Below are positions 10,301 through 23,059 of a DNA stretch of 64,000 nucleotides, in pieces (within the stretch, counting starts at the first letter, position 1; each line of letters begins with the position of its first letter). The notes under the pieces were generated by a model, which was given only the letters and a program-made list of their open reading frames with translations, was not told the DNA's origin and did not search any database. A program made the translations under genes and the position numbers. This stretch comes from Phoenix dactylifera (Eukaryota > Streptophyta > Magnoliopsida > Arecales > Arecaceae), in the NCBI RefSeq assembly GCF_009389715.1, contig NC_052399.1, positions 15,689,646-15,753,645 on the forward strand, written 5' to 3'.

Positions 10301-13300
10301 TCTGACACATCATATGCTCAAATTGATATCCTGCTAATTTTTTTCGCTTGTTGACGAATTTGACGACTTTATAGTGCAGTTTCTCTATCTAAAGAAAACT
10401 CGCATGCGAATTGGTGACTTTATGAGTATTCTTGGTCCCTTGATCAATTTTCTCTAATAGCAAAATTATGACTTGAGTAGCCCTTGGCTTTAGGTAACCT
10501 GACATGTTACTACTAATTTCATCTTTCGGTGCATGAATCTTGTGTCTCAGAAGTGGCAATGTTTAAGTATATTTCGGTGCTGCTGCATCTGTTTTATTAT
10601 GCCAATCATCTTCAACTTTCCTTAACCAAGTAGATCTTTAGCTGTTGTAGATAATACACCTTTCATATCCCCCTCAAAGAGATGTCTTTTCTGCACAGGG
10701 TGCTGTACTTCAATTTTGATGACTAATATGATATCATGCTAAATTTTTTTTTGTAAATAACTTTAAGATCTGCATGCTTTTTTTGATGGTCTTGCAAGAT
10801 CTTAATCAGTAGTTGAAAATTGCTTCATGTATTTCACAGTATTATTTGTTTGTATCAGAAAAAGATGATCTTAAATCTAGAAGACAGTTGACAGGAAGGA
10901 AAGCCTAGATATTGGAGCATTCACATGTCACTCCAAAGAAATGAATTATTTTACCTAATCTATGAGGATGCGAAATGGCAATGACCTGATTCAAAGTCAT
11001 TTTGGCATATCTAAGTTTATTTTTCTTCGCGATCGTTGCTCTTTTACTCAGTAAGCAACTGATTGAGCTTTGTTATCAAGTTGTCTGATCTACAAGCAAG
11101 TGAAGGGCTTCTTGCCCTCATGATAGATACCAATACTGAAGCTAAACCATGTTTTTTTTTTTTGTTCAATGATGAGGAAAACAAATATAACTCTAACTAT
11201 TGAATTGTTACTTTACAGATCAATAAATAAAAATAACAACTAATAAGATCAAATTGTTAGCAGGTATGATGAAATTAGTTGTTGATCTTAAACAAGACTA
11301 ATGAGTAGCGAGACTAGGTCCAAATGAGCGGTAATCAATTCCTTTTGGATTGGATTAGCATCCACGTCCATGTAGGTAAAAGAATTATACATAACCAAAG
11401 GTTCAGAATGTAGCTGCACGCAGCGTGGCATGCTTCTACTACCATGCATGAGAACTTGGCAGACAAATGACGCAGTAATTTCATGAAGGCAAAAGGCATG
11501 TCTTCAGACGTAGAGGCAAAAGAGTGTTCTTAAATAGCTGGAAACTCAGGAAATGAACATTAAGGGTGGGTGATGACTTATCAAGCATTTATACTGTTAC
11601 TCATGAATGGACTTCACAATGATATGATGTATATCTGGAATATTATTTATCAGTTTCCACTTCCAATATATTAAGGAAGGGGTTAAAATTGAGTAGTGTA
11701 ATTTTTAACAAGAACAAAAAGAACTGCAAAATGGGAAGAACTAAAAAGAAAACTGGTATTCTCCATTGCGTGATGATTTTTAGTCATAATATTTCTTTTG
11801 GTTAGTATATATGAGAATAAAAACATAAAGGCAGAGTGTCATGACAAGCAAGAAAACCAATAAACGGCAAAAGGAGCCTCTTTCACGTTTAAATAGATAA
11901 TCTTGATTTGGTTGAACGCTAGTCTTCACTAGAATATTAAAGGTTGAACTTGAATAGTTTTTTTTTGCAAGCTCTGAGATAGAATCCTTTAATCTTCCAC
12001 TGAGGCCGTAAGTTATGTTGTTAGCCTGTACAATGTTCTTCTATTTAACTTTTCTTGTGGTGACATCATTTATATCCTGCCTGGAACTTCACACTTTTTC
12101 GTCACACAAAATAGAAGTAAAGAGAAAGAGGCCTGTTTTCAAAGAAATCAATTAAGTAGTCCTGATAATTTGACATAAAATAGATACAATTTCAGGGCAA
12201 ACAAAATAATATCTGCTGCTTCATCCATTCACTGCTAGCATGATAATGTGAATACCGACACTTCCTGTAATGTCAAAATGCAGATCTTAATAGTTCATTG
12301 GATTTATCCTTTAGTACAGGCCACCATTCACTGTGCCCTTTGCCATACTGTGAACTTCAGTCAGCTCCATGCCTATATCTTGATATTATGTTCTATATGG
12401 GGCATATGCCCTTTCAACTTGTGTTACACACTCATGTACGGCTCCATCAATACATGCGGCATGCATATCCGAACCGGGTTCATGTCAAACAGTTCTTTTG
12501 TTTTCCAGCTTTTATAGATGGATGGATAGTCTGACTCGTCCAATAATGAGTTCAACCCACTATAATAATGTTGGAAGTGATCTTTTTTTTCCTTTTTAAA
12601 GATTCGTCGAGGTTATAGATATTGAAATAACTTTGTAAAATATCCCTTTTCTTGTATCTCTCAACAAAGAAGAAAGTTTGAAGAATACATGTAGTGAAAG
12701 ACCATAACAAATAATATATATTCTAATATTTTTTATACAATATTGAAAAATAAATAATTTAATTATAATTATTTTACACATATCCCTATATCTCCTTTTT
12801 TTTTTCCTTCCTTGCCGATTCAAACACTTAAGACATCCAAATTCAACTCTCATCTCCGTGTCCATGCAACATTGTTTCAACTAGCATATTCATTTTGCCT
12901 ATTAGGAGTAATCCATTGTTAAGTTATCATTTAATGATCGAGAACAAACAATCAGATTGTCTGAATTTTTTCCTATTTGCCTAATAGATTTTATTTTTGT
13001 TATTTTTCAGGTTCGACAAATCACCATAACAATAAGGTGTGCCCTCATCATTTTCCATTGGGCAACTTGTTCACATCGGACTCCTTTAGAGTTCTCACAA
13101 ACTTCTCACCTTCTTTCTTCAGGACCATCGTGAATGGTTTGTGCTACCTTGCAACTTGTGTTTTTGGAATTAATTCCATCGGTTTGCTGCTCTACTCCAT
13201 TCAGCTTACCATCAGTTCTCTCATGGAAACTTTTTCTGGTGACTCACCATCTGCTAAGAAAGAAGGTGGACAGCCAAACACGATGGCTCCTGCAGAGAGC

Positions 13301-13366
13301 TCCACAGCTGATTTGGAATCTGGAAGCAATGACATGCAGCAAAATTCAGGTGAAAATAAAGATTAG
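7341..13366 (+). CDS. DUF3082-type chloroplast membrane protein, 4 exons, 289 aa
   Basis: Exons: 7341-7706, 7809-8042, 13011-13036 and 13123-13366. All junctions are GT-AG and the joined frame is open (290 codons with stop). Residues 1-50 are rich in Ser, Pro, Arg and Ala and lack acids, as in a chloroplast transit peptide. Three hydrophobic segments follow, at about 91-111 (TSILLTGAISVFLY), 163-182 (QAFLGSIAAGVIAVILY) and 210-239 (NGLCYLATCVFGINSIGLLL). The order, and the motif VRQITITIRTIVNGLCYLAT spanning exons 3 and 4, match my memory of plant/cyanobacterial DUF3082 proteins. Function is unknown; a plastid membrane location is inferred. The tail after about 245 is Ser/Asn-rich and acidic. 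Exon 3 is only 26 nt; without it the frame breaks. The start is the first ATG in the GC-rich exon. Confidence 0.82.
8043..13010 (+). other. 4.97-kb intron 2 of the DUF3082 gene
   Basis: The intron starts GTCAGT and ends TTTTTCAG. It is AT-rich with T runs (for example 11151-11163) and shows no convincing ORF, tRNA or element with clear ends. The 89-codon open frame on the minus strand at 9844-10113 has no recognisable motif and is ignored. Confidence 0.7.
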
Positions 13367-13466
13367 TACAGCAAGAGAATATGATTGGCGGGAGGTTTGA
13401 TTTCTTTCTCCCCTGTGCAGAATCCGTTCTTGTTCCCTTCTGGTTGTCATAGCCTTTGCTTAGATA

Positions 13467-13472
13467 AATAAA
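13467..13472 (+). terminator. candidate poly(A) signal of the DUF3082 gene
   Basis: AATAAA occurs in GATAAATAAAAAC about 100 bp after the stop codon, a usual 3'-UTR distance. A second AATAAA near 13912 is an alternative. Confidence 0.45.
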
Positions 13473-16111
13473 AACAAATGCAAGTTTTGACTTTCGAAGT
13501 AGCTTGCACCAATGCTTCAAATGCTAACGGGTATAATTCATCAGATCGTACAGCAATAAGACCGGTTCTCTAAGACCCTCTCATACTTGCAGACAGGGCA
13601 TGCAACGAAGTACAGTATCAAGTTATGGTGCCATCCTCGTATAGAAAGAGGGTGATCATAGGAAATCGAGTGATTGTTACCTCTCTATTGTTCAGAGGAT
13701 GTCATGGTCCAAATACTGAGAGAGGGTGATCCAGGATTTTCAGATTACTGCAGCTGTAAGTGCTCCTGCAGGAGCTCATGGCATGATGCGCATGGCCATG
13801 AAGGCTTATGAAGCTATGCGGGCTGTGCCTAGGGCCATGGAGTCATGTCATGGAGTCACGTTACCTTGGTAGGACCGAGGGCTTTTTGTAGCCTCAGATG
13901 CCTAAATATCTCAATAAAACAGTAGTAGGCGAATTTTCTCCACCCTTATATGTTGCTTTTCCAGGGAGCATTGGCTTGGAAAATTCCCCTAGTAGAGCCC
14001 CCTTCTCAAGTTTGCAAATTTTGTCTAGCTATCGACCCTTCTAACTTCGTATTGGAAACTTGCACATCTTTACCTTCAGCACCGAATGAAGCAGGGCCTC
14101 GTTTCAAAGTTTCAGCTGCATACTAATTACTGGGTGGATGATGTTAAGTGCTGGCTTTCTGACACAATTAATCAAAATCTATAGGACAGCAATCGGCACC
14201 GCTGAGTTGGACTTGGCATTGGCATGGGACCTAGCAGAGCTTGGATCCGTGCAGTGGTGGGTCCAAATAATGCTGTCCAAAGCCTTAAAAGCAGATCTAA
14301 GCATCCAACAGGTAGCTTAGCCGTAGCCATCCTGGGAAGACAGACGCTGTTGAATCACTGCACTGCATTGTTTGGTATGGGTTCCTTTTCTTTTGACTTG
14401 CTGCTGAGATGCATGGGCCATAGGAAACTGGTTATGGGCAAGAAACACTTCAAATCATGTTAAGAAAGCTGGTAAAGGGGGATGGATGTGGGAGAAGGGT
14501 GATGACGATGGTAGAGAAGGATACTATGCATCACCTCCCAATCATGGATGTCAGTCACAGGTCCCTCCAACTTCTTTTGTTTGGCCCTTTATTCAGTGGC
14601 CGGCAGGGGACAGCCATAGGCGAGCGGATATTTCGTTTAGTGGCTAAAGTCACATCCTTCTGGGAAGATCTTGGGCAAGATTACGCCATTATTGTACTAG
14701 TTGTGGCTTAAATGGGTCACACTGTTTGTGAAAGAAAGGGCATTAGTTTTGAATTAGTGTACTTGTGTACAGTGGGGTTGCGGATAAGATTTTATTATTA
14801 TTATTATTGATTGACAACTCGAAGTTGCTTGCTGTAATGGCTGTTAGAATAGTTACCTCTAAATTCAGATACGATCGGTTGTTTTACATCTCTGTAAACC
14901 CGATTCCTGTACAATGCTTTAAAAATGATATAGAACTTTAGCAAAGTTAGATGATATGTGCAATTTGGCATGAAATTTCAAGTTACTTGAGTTTAATGTG
15001 ATTAATCCTTTGAAAAAAGACAGTTTCACCAAAGATTCCACAAGCTTTCTTGGTTGTCAATGCTGTGCTTTTGCATAAGTGAAGCAGGCTTTAGCAGAAG
15101 ATAGTTTAGTTTGCCTATGAAAGTTCCAAAGGCCGGTAGACTGACACTCTTATTCCTAAACGTCGAGCTTGTTTGAGAATTGAGAGCAAAATTAGGTTCT
15201 TTGGTCATAGGGTATTCTATGAATGATGCAAACTTATAACCAAATAGCCTAGGGTATGCTGCAACGAGGTCTACAAACACAAGTTCAATGAAGCATCAAT
15301 CAACCATACCGTCCTTCACGGTAGCTTGATCATCATAAGAGGCATACCAAAGAGAGCTTATTAGGGCTATCAAATTTGCAGTTCGTCCAAGAGTATTACT
15401 TTTGTTCATCTCATTTCATTTCAAAATACAAAATGATAATTAATGACATTAATATCATCTTGATTGTTATTTTCAAATAAAAAATTATTATCCATAAGTT
15501 ATGGCATACATTACATGAGGAATGATGTCTTATAAAGTTGTGTTACGACAGCAGAAATTTGCTCAAAATGCAAGTTTGAATCAACCTCTCACAAAAGTTA
15601 ATGGCTCAAGTTTGTCATGATCCATGCTTAAGATTAGCTTGGCTGGCTGGAATTAGGCTTATTTACGCTCTCATAGAGTTATAGTTCATAAGAAAGTTAG
15701 AACAGATGGTAAAATAGGATGAAAATCATATTTTTCTTAGGTAGGAAAATACTAGCTGGGTTTTGTAGTCCTCAAATAAATTAAAATTTCCATGCTTGGA
15801 GAGCAAAGAGAAGAATGAAGTAAAAATATTTTGCGCATAGACTGCCAAAATATATCTTGTTTTCGTTTCTTTTCCTTCACTTTTCCAGCACAAACAATGA
15901 TCATGAGGAGCTAAAACATTGCTTAACTACAAGGGATCTCCAATGGCAAACAAACTATTATTGCTGTTCAAGTTCTACGCAAAGAGCAACAACAAGGACA
16001 GGAAGCCGATTTCACTGTATCACACAATTAAAGCAACACGCAACAACACCAGCGTTCATAGTTCCGTATACACACAAACCGACAAAATATCCCGAGGCTT
16101 GGCGACTCGGC
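13473..16111. other. intergenic, no gene seen
   Basis: This lies between the 3' end of the DUF3082 gene and the convergent minus-strand gene. It holds a short TTA microsatellite (about 14791-14811) and scattered frames under 90 codons without motifs. The last 250 bp probably include the 3' UTR of the next gene. Confidence 0.4.
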
Positions 16112-18391
16112 TCAGAAGCCGATGCCGGCCGCGCCGATGGGCCGATGCCGGTCCTTCCAGAAGCAGGCGTCCGGCGCCAGCCTGGCCGACGACCTCATCG
16201 GCTCCGACTTGCACCGCGTCAGCACGAACGGCCCGTAGGCCGCCGGCTTCCGCACGGCGGCGGCGCTCATCAACTTCTGCTCGACGGCCGTCGCGGTGGG
16301 CGGCGCCGGTGGCGGAGGCGGCGGCGAGGCCTGGAGGAGCGCCGGCTCAGCGGGTGCGGTCGCCTCCTTCTTGTCACCGCCCATGTCCTTGCTTCTCTCT
16401 ACCTTTTCGGTCTTTGCTCGCTCTCCTGCACCTCCTCCGCCGTTGCCGCCCCCGCCACCTTTTGGGTGGTGCCGGCGGTGGTGGTGAGGGCGCCACCGGA
16501 GGAAATCGGTGCTGCAGACCCACGTCTCCTTGGAGACCTCCATTGAAAGCTTGGGCTCGTACATCATTAGTAGAAGGCAGTCCGGCAGCTCTCTTCTCTT
16601 CCCCGCCTCCTCACCTTCAACTCCTTCCTCTCCCTTGCCGTCCGCCTCTTCTATTCTTCCTTCTTCTCCATTTACTTCGGTTTCTCCCACTTCTGTAGCC
16701 TCTGGCTTTTCTATTGCCTCGGTCTCTCTCGCTTCCTCTCCCTCCGCTGAGCTGTCTTCTTCTTTCTTCTCCTCCTCCCCTTCACGAAAGGCATTCTCTT
16801 CTTCGGGAATGAGGCCTCCTTTGTCAACGGAGAAGCTCCATCTTCTCCTACGTTCCACGGAGAAACTGGCTCTCCTCGCTTCTTTCTCGCTGGAGTAGCT
16901 GTGACTCCTTACATCCCTCTCCGTGGAAAAGCTGTGCCGCCTCCTTTCCTTGTTTTTGGAAGAGGAGCTGCGCCCCGCTCCTTCCTTTGCTTTCGAAAGC
17001 CATTTGTGGTTGTGGGATCTCCTCTCTGCCTTGCCCATGGAAGAAGAGCAGCTACTGGACCTTCTGCCTTTCTCCTCTTCCCCTTCCTTTTCTTCTTCTC
17101 TTTCCGGCGAAAAGGTCACCTCTTTCAACACTATCTCCTCCGACTTCGGCGGCAAATGAGCATCCACTGCTTCTTCTCTTGGCGAGTTCCTCTGCACATT
17201 AACCCAGTCAGCAGAAGACCCTTCCTTTTCTTGCTTCCCCTCACAAGATCTCTGTTGTTTCTCCTCCTCTGCTGAGCTTCCCATTTCTACAAGAGCTCCA
17301 TCCAAGGTCGCGCCCGGAGAAATTTTCTCTTCTTCTGCCTCCTCTTCACCTACTTCCCCTGTTTCTGGAATAACTTTAGCAGCAGCGCCGGCTTCTTCAT
17401 CTCGCTCCGCTCCAACCTCTTCTCTGTCCACTTCTACACGACCGAAGAGATGCTGCCCAACTTCAACGCCATCTTCTTCCTCTTGCTCCTCCTCCGCTTC
17501 TTCGACCTTCGCAGCTGGAGAACCCCAAAACCGGTTAGCCAGTGCTGCCATTCGGACCGGATCGGACCTGCACCTCATCAGCAGCAGAGCATTCCTCGGC
17601 GGAATGCACACACTATCCCTCGCCGCCGCCACCTCCTCCACCTCCTCCTCATCTGTCACCACCAAAACCTCATCTTTCTTTTCCCCCCCATTTCCATTCG
17701 CCACTTCCAGCTCCAAACCCGCCACTCCTATCTTCTCCCTCTCTCCAATCACCAGATCCAGCTCTCCTTTCCCCCTTCCTTCGAGCACCAAACCCACCAC
17801 CTTCCCCCTCTTCCCCTCCCCCTCCTGCATCGCCATCAGCCACCTCGCGAGCACTTGCCCACAAGAGCTCGCGGTCCTCTTCTCTTCGCATTCCCTTCTC
17901 TTCTCTTCCCCTGTTCTCGAGGAAGAGCAGGGAGAGCTTCCGCAAGGGAAGAAGCAATTGAGCTCCGATCCCAACGACCGCAGCGCCCCGCAGATGCTCG
18001 CCGGCAGCTGATGCATCCACCTCTCGTTCTTTCTCGGCAGGCACTCCTCCGTCCTCCTAAAGCTCGCCTCTTTTCCGCTTCCCCTCTTCGATCTCGACCT
18101 CGCCATCGCCGCCGCCGCTTTCGCCTTGGCCTTCTTCTTCTTGCTCTTCACCCTCACCTGGCCGATGCACGTTACCTTGGGGGACGACGGCTCCGCGGCC
18201 TCGAACGCGCACCCTTTCCTCCTCCCCCCGCCGCCGCCGGTCGCCACTCCGGCGGGGAACATCGGGGACTGGCCGCCCTTGAGGCTCCCGCTGCTCCGAA
18301 GGCGTCTGCTCAGCGACGCGGACAGCGACGGCGCCGGCGGTTCCCGGCCGCGGCCGGGGCTGAGGAGGGACTTGGACGAGGGGACTCTCAT
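16112..18391 (-). CDS. unrecognised plant-specific Glu/Lys/Ser-rich protein, 759 aa
   Basis: This is one uninterrupted minus-strand frame. The start chosen is the ATG reading MRVPSSKSLLSPGRGREP. An upstream in-frame ATG at 18529 would add 46 low-complexity residues and is less likely. Seen in order: a Gly/Ser-rich N-terminus, CIGQVRVKSKKKKAKAKA, a Cys-containing block (SELNCFFPCGSSPCSSS), and LARWLMAMQEGEG. Next come RCRSDPVRMAALANRFWG, long Glu/Lys runs and a Ser/Arg-rich stretch (SFSVERRRRWSFSV). Last are DCLLLMMYEPKLSMEVSKE and RCKSEPMRSSARLAP near the end. The RC(R/K)S(D/E)P motif therefore occurs twice. Basic clusters suggest a nuclear protein; much of it is probably disordered. I do not assign a function. 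Codon composition is strongly GC-rich, typical of monocot single-exon genes. Confidence 0.75.
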   Translation of the reverse strand: MRVPSSKSLLSPGRGREPPAPSLSASLSRRLRSSGSLKGGQSPMFPAGVATGGGGGRRKGCAFEAAEPSSPKVTCIGQVRVKSKKKKAKAKAAAAMARSRSKRGSGKEASFRRTEECLPRKNERWMHQLPASICGALRSLGSELNCFFPCGSSPCSSSRTGEEKRRECEEKRTASSCGQVLARWLMAMQEGEGKRGKVVGLVLEGRGKGELDLVIGEREKIGVAGLELEVANGNGGEKKDEVLVVTDEEEVEEVAAARDSVCIPPRNALLLMRCRSDPVRMAALANRFWGSPAAKVEEAEEEQEEEDGVEVGQHLFGRVEVDREEVGAERDEEAGAAAKVIPETGEVGEEEAEEEKISPGATLDGALVEMGSSAEEEKQQRSCEGKQEKEGSSADWVNVQRNSPREEAVDAHLPPKSEEIVLKEVTFSPEREEEKEGEEEKGRRSSSCSSSMGKAERRSHNHKWLSKAKEGAGRSSSSKNKERRRHSFSTERDVRSHSYSSEKEARRASFSVERRRRWSFSVDKGGLIPEEENAFREGEEEKKEEDSSAEGEEARETEAIEKPEATEVGETEVNGEEGRIEEADGKGEEGVEGEEAGKRRELPDCLLLMMYEPKLSMEVSKETWVCSTDFLRWRPHHHRRHHPKGGGGGNGGGGAGERAKTEKVERSKDMGGDKKEATAPAEPALLQASPPPPPPAPPTATAVEQKLMSAAAVRKPAAYGPFVLTRCKSEPMRSSARLAPDACFWKDRHRPIGAAGIGF

Positions 18392-20110
18392 GGCAGTGGC
18401 GGCGCAGGCGGATGTGGCGGAGGACGAATGACGTGCGGTGAAGCAGATGAAGAGCTCGCTCCCGCCTCCGCCGCCGCTCCGGTGGGACTGCGCCCTCTCT
18501 CCTGCTTCCGTTGTCTTTTTCTTCCTCATTTATCTCGCATTTATCTGACCATTAGAGAAGAGTGTGAGACCTTCTTGGGACCAAGCAAGCGAGCATAAAA
18601 GACTAGGGTTTATCTGCCTTTTTTAGGGCGCTGGATGCCGGCGGAGCTGTATTAGATGGAGCTAGGGCACAGCGAGAGGAAAGAAGAAAATTGTGCATGA
18701 CCAAGGCCACCACCTTTTCTAAATGCTTGCTACTAGAGCAACCTTGTATGCAATGTTCTTTTATAAGTTAACTTTCTAGCATTAGGCGGGTGAAATTATC
18801 ATGATTGATCCAAGAGGAAAGTAGTACTGGATGAATGATTATGGCCCTATCAAGCAATACACATAATTAATAATTATGACCCTACCTTATTAAACATGTT
18901 TGATGAGCAAGTATTTGTTAGATGCTGGCTAGCCTCTCAAATGAGTCCAAAAGAATACTTACATATACCTATTATTTTTTAATCAATCAGTAAAGATATT
19001 TTGTTTGGTATTATTGTTGTTTTTGATTTTTTTTTCCTACAATAGTGGAATACTATATAAAACTTGATGTTGGAGATGGCATTTACATAATACTTATCCT
19101 ATCCCTTCATTTTGTTTTCATTTTTTTTTGAAAGCAATAAAACTTTTTTTCCTAAAAACCCTAAAGTTTTACAAATAAATTAAAAAAATAAAAATATTTT
19201 CATATCTTTCTGCTTTTTAAAAATCAAAATCAATGCAAAAGGACCCTTAATTTTTATACTTTTACTTTAGTTTTATAATTAATTTAATGAGAAATGGTAG
19301 AACCTGAAATAAAAAACAACACGAGAGATATCAGAATGATGAGTTATTACTATTCTAAAAGATTAGGCGATTTTGACCGGAGATGTAGATGGTATGACTA
19401 CTCTTAGTATCTGCGAGCTTCTTTTGCTTTTTGCAGCAGCATTAGATCTACCTTCAGTAGTAGTGAGTATTTTGCTTCCTACACAAATACACAAATACTC
19501 ATGTTAATTGGAGTCTTAGTCAGAATCAATCATTCCCCGCAATAAGAAAATAATATCTGCTGTTAATCCTACTAAAATTCTCTCTTGCCACAAATGTATG
19601 AGACGGGCAAAGGCGTTGGAAGTCCGAATGCATCGCTTATTTTGGCAGTCTTAAAGGTTTCAATCGGTACCCCATGACCGGGGTTAAAATGGGAACCACG
19701 GCTTTTCTTGTCTGATAGTCCAACCGGCAAATAATGGATGCATCCTTTCCAGCTGCCCAACAGCCCACGTTACGAGCGCACAAGGCGGAGACGGTTGATG
19801 GGAGTATGAAGGGTCCCAACTGCGTTACGTTTTGACCTGAAGAAAGAAGAGGATCCAATCAAGCGAGAGCGTGTGGAGGACACCAAAAAATATAAAAAAG
19901 AAAGCCACCAAACGGATGGTCCTGGCATGGTTAATGCAACGTTCCATCGAACAGCTTGGGTCGTCCCATGCATGTAAGTAAGTCATTGACTCGAAATGAC
20001 GGAATGGAATCTTTGATTTGGAGCGAGAAGGGGTAGGTTTGGTTGTGTACGTTCAACTTTCTTTCTAGACAATTGTATCAATGCATAGCAATCACTCCCA
20101 ACAGAGGGGG

Positions 20111-20127
20111 GAGAGAGAGAGAGAGAG
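20111..20127. repeat. (GA)n microsatellite
   Basis: A run of about eight GA units follows a G6 tract. Confidence 0.9.
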
Positions 20128-21612
20128 CGCTCTTCATTCCAATTTGGAAATATGACCTACCTAGTAGAAATGGTTATTAGAGGGATCAGTCCAACCACGA
20201 AGCAAAACTTATAAAAACATGTGTATCGTTTTTTTTTTTAATCCATCTTTGTGGATGCTACTTTACAGTTGAATTGGTTCACCAGCTCTACAATGAATTT
20301 GATCCAACTAAAAATTTCATATCCAGTCGTAGCTCTCTCTTTTCATGGATTCCAACAATATTGCTAGTCAAAGAAATGATAAATCCTGATTGCCCATATA
20401 AATTATACAACTAGGCTCTGGTGGTGGTACGTAGCTAAGTGCATGGCACTACTTGCAGGAGCGGTTTAATGCATTTAGGGGCTAAGACGAACTTACTAAG
20501 AGGAGCTTTTTTTTTTTTTCCGTTTTGTCTTTCAGGCTTTTCTAGCAGTGGGTCAGCCTAAGGTGAATTCACTAAGGAAGTCTTTTTCCTTTCTATTTTG
20601 TCTTTAATGTCTTTTCCATGATAGGCCTTTTTTGGGCCGGAGCCTTGGACGACCATCTCAGTTACCTAAGAGTTGGATCGGCTCTGACTGCTTGCTTCGT
20701 CGTTCTTGGGCATTACCAACAACGCCGCCAATCTAAACAAATGAGTTGGTCTAGGCCGATACTCACTCTTAGATGGCCTGCAAGCAAAGATTAGAGTGCA
20801 TTAAAATGTATTAGGATAAGAAAATACAATTACATGCATGATGGGTTAAGATAATTAACATAAGGGCGCGTGCCATGAGGAAAGGACCAGCAGAGAGTTC
20901 CAAAAAGGCTGTACGCCTGTGGACTCGCACATGAGGGAGGCTGGGAGAAAAGAGAGCGAGCGGAAGGCTAATGAATGCAACATACGATGTTCATAAAAAA
21001 ACTATAATGAGAAAGGAAATGTGTGCATTGGGGGAGGGATAGAGAGGTGACATTAGAGCGGAAACTGGGTGCGGTCTCCCCGATCTGCGGCCCTCCATCT
21101 CTAAATTATAAAAGATGCTTACAGTACAGCCCTTACTCCCACAAGAGGAGAGCTAATGACAGCAATCTTCCCTTCTTCAATTAACTATGATATGGGTTTC
21201 TCCTTTTGGGACTTTGACCGGGTCCTTTACAAGTGCCGACAAAAGACTGAGAAAGGACACCACATTTGTGAGGGACCCAGCTCAAAGCCAGAAAATAAGC
21301 TGATCCTTTATAGCCGATTGATGATGAGCCCGTCTCCCTTCCTCTTCTAACTCTTCTACCCTTCCCTCGCTCTACTTCGTCTTCTGCCACACTTTAATGC
21401 TGAAGTAAATAAAACAGGAGCCAAACAGGTTGTGCTTATTGGATGGCCATCTCAGAGTCAGCAACTTATTATTCAAGAAAGGCACCTCACCAAGGTGAAA
21501 ATAACTTGCGAGTCCTCGCAAGTTACTTTTACTCTTGTTTTGATGTAATATTATTCCTGAAGTAATTAAAGTTGATAACTTGAACCAAGTTTAACAACCA
21601 CTAATCTACTAA

Positions 21613-21615
<3 letters not shown>

Positions 21616-21646
<31 letters not shown>
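21616..21646. repeat. (TA)n microsatellite
   Basis: A perfect run of about 15 TA units lies in an otherwise non-repetitive AT-rich stretch. Confidence 0.9.
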
Positions 21647-21649
<3 letters not shown>

Positions 21650-23059
21650 TGGTTGAGAAGCCATGAGTTAAGCAGTCATGGACTGGGGTTGGGCTATAAG
21701 GACAAAAATGCAAAGTACACTAATCTAAAAAGGAGGAAAGAAGGACAAAAGAGATAGGTAAAATTAGAGAAGTGGCATGAGTTGGTTGTAGTGGTTATTT
21801 CACCTCCTCCCCAGAACAAATTTACCCAGGTTAATTAGCTAAAATGGCATTGATTGGGTAAAATTATCATTTCAAAAAATGATAGTGTTTGGCTGGATAT
21901 CTAAATAATCATGGCTTAATAATGAGTTGTGCAACATCAAAATGCAGCATGTCATTGTATTATGATGGTTAGTGCGACAATCTTTTTAATCTTAAATAAT
22001 AATCATTACTCGATTACTATCTTATTGCACAACAATTATTACTTATTAACAATAAAAACATCTGATATCCGGCTGTTTTACTACATTCAAGTGATATCCG
22101 GTTCTCTGTGTCATCACTGGGTATAGAAAATTCTCACAAAGACTAGATACATTAATTTAAAAAAAAGAATCCAGCAAACCATTTTATGTGGTAAGTATAT
22201 TGGTAGGTGAACCACTCTCTATTTAGGAGATAGTTTTAATTAACAACAAATGTGAGACACCGACATGAAACTGTTGCACAATACGTTTTTTTTTATTTTT
22301 CTGTCAAAAAAATAAAAAAAACCTAGAGAGCAAGCAAAGGGAACTACGTAGCAAAGGACCTGAGGCCCGTTCACGCCCACAAATTTTTTTTTTCCGAAAA
22401 TTTATCAACGGAAAGGTACTTATTTCTGCTTGACCAAAAACATGCCATGGAGAGGCTCGATTAGCTGCCACAAGTACAACAGCAAGCAGACTTCTTTTAT
22501 AAGGCTACGTGTCAAGCCTTAGCCCGCTCTGATTCCATTGGCGGACACGTATTCGTACATCTGATGGTACAGCTGATCGGCGGGTACCTTCCATGGAAGG
22601 AGCTCGAGAAGCCGAGAAGAGGCAGGCGTGGGTGCGGTGGTCCTGCACCGGCGCACGTGAGTGGCACGTTCTTTGAGGCGAGACCAGACACGGCGCTGGC
22701 TTTGGCCTCCGCCGCGACAGCAACGCATCACTGTCGCCATTCCATCCCCCGCGCTGACCACCTCCTTTTCCGCTCCCAAGGTACATTGGAAATCGATACG
22801 ACTCTTGGATTTGCTTTCTAAAATCAAAATATGAATCCAATCTCACCAGGCCTCCAACTTCTTCGTGGTACAAGTGAACTTGGTACTTGTAGCATGGGGA
22901 TCCATAAAGCGTCAGGAATATTATTGGGCCCATGCAAAGCTCTTTAATGGGCCTCATGTCTTCCAAAAATTGAATGGTATTTAAATAAAAAGTGATGGCA
23001 AGTTCGTTAGAGCTGGAGATCTCAACAGATATAGCCTTCTAGCTCCTCTCTTGTTGTTG

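Noticed and set aside
17450-18598. 382-codon plus-strand frame opposite the 759-residue gene
   Set aside because: It is the antisense of a Glu/Ser-rich coding region, giving Ser/Pro/His/Leu-rich text. The minus frame has the sensible composition, start and motifs.
22505-22966. 153-codon minus-strand frame
   Set aside because: No motif, no good start context, and mixed composition like its surroundings.
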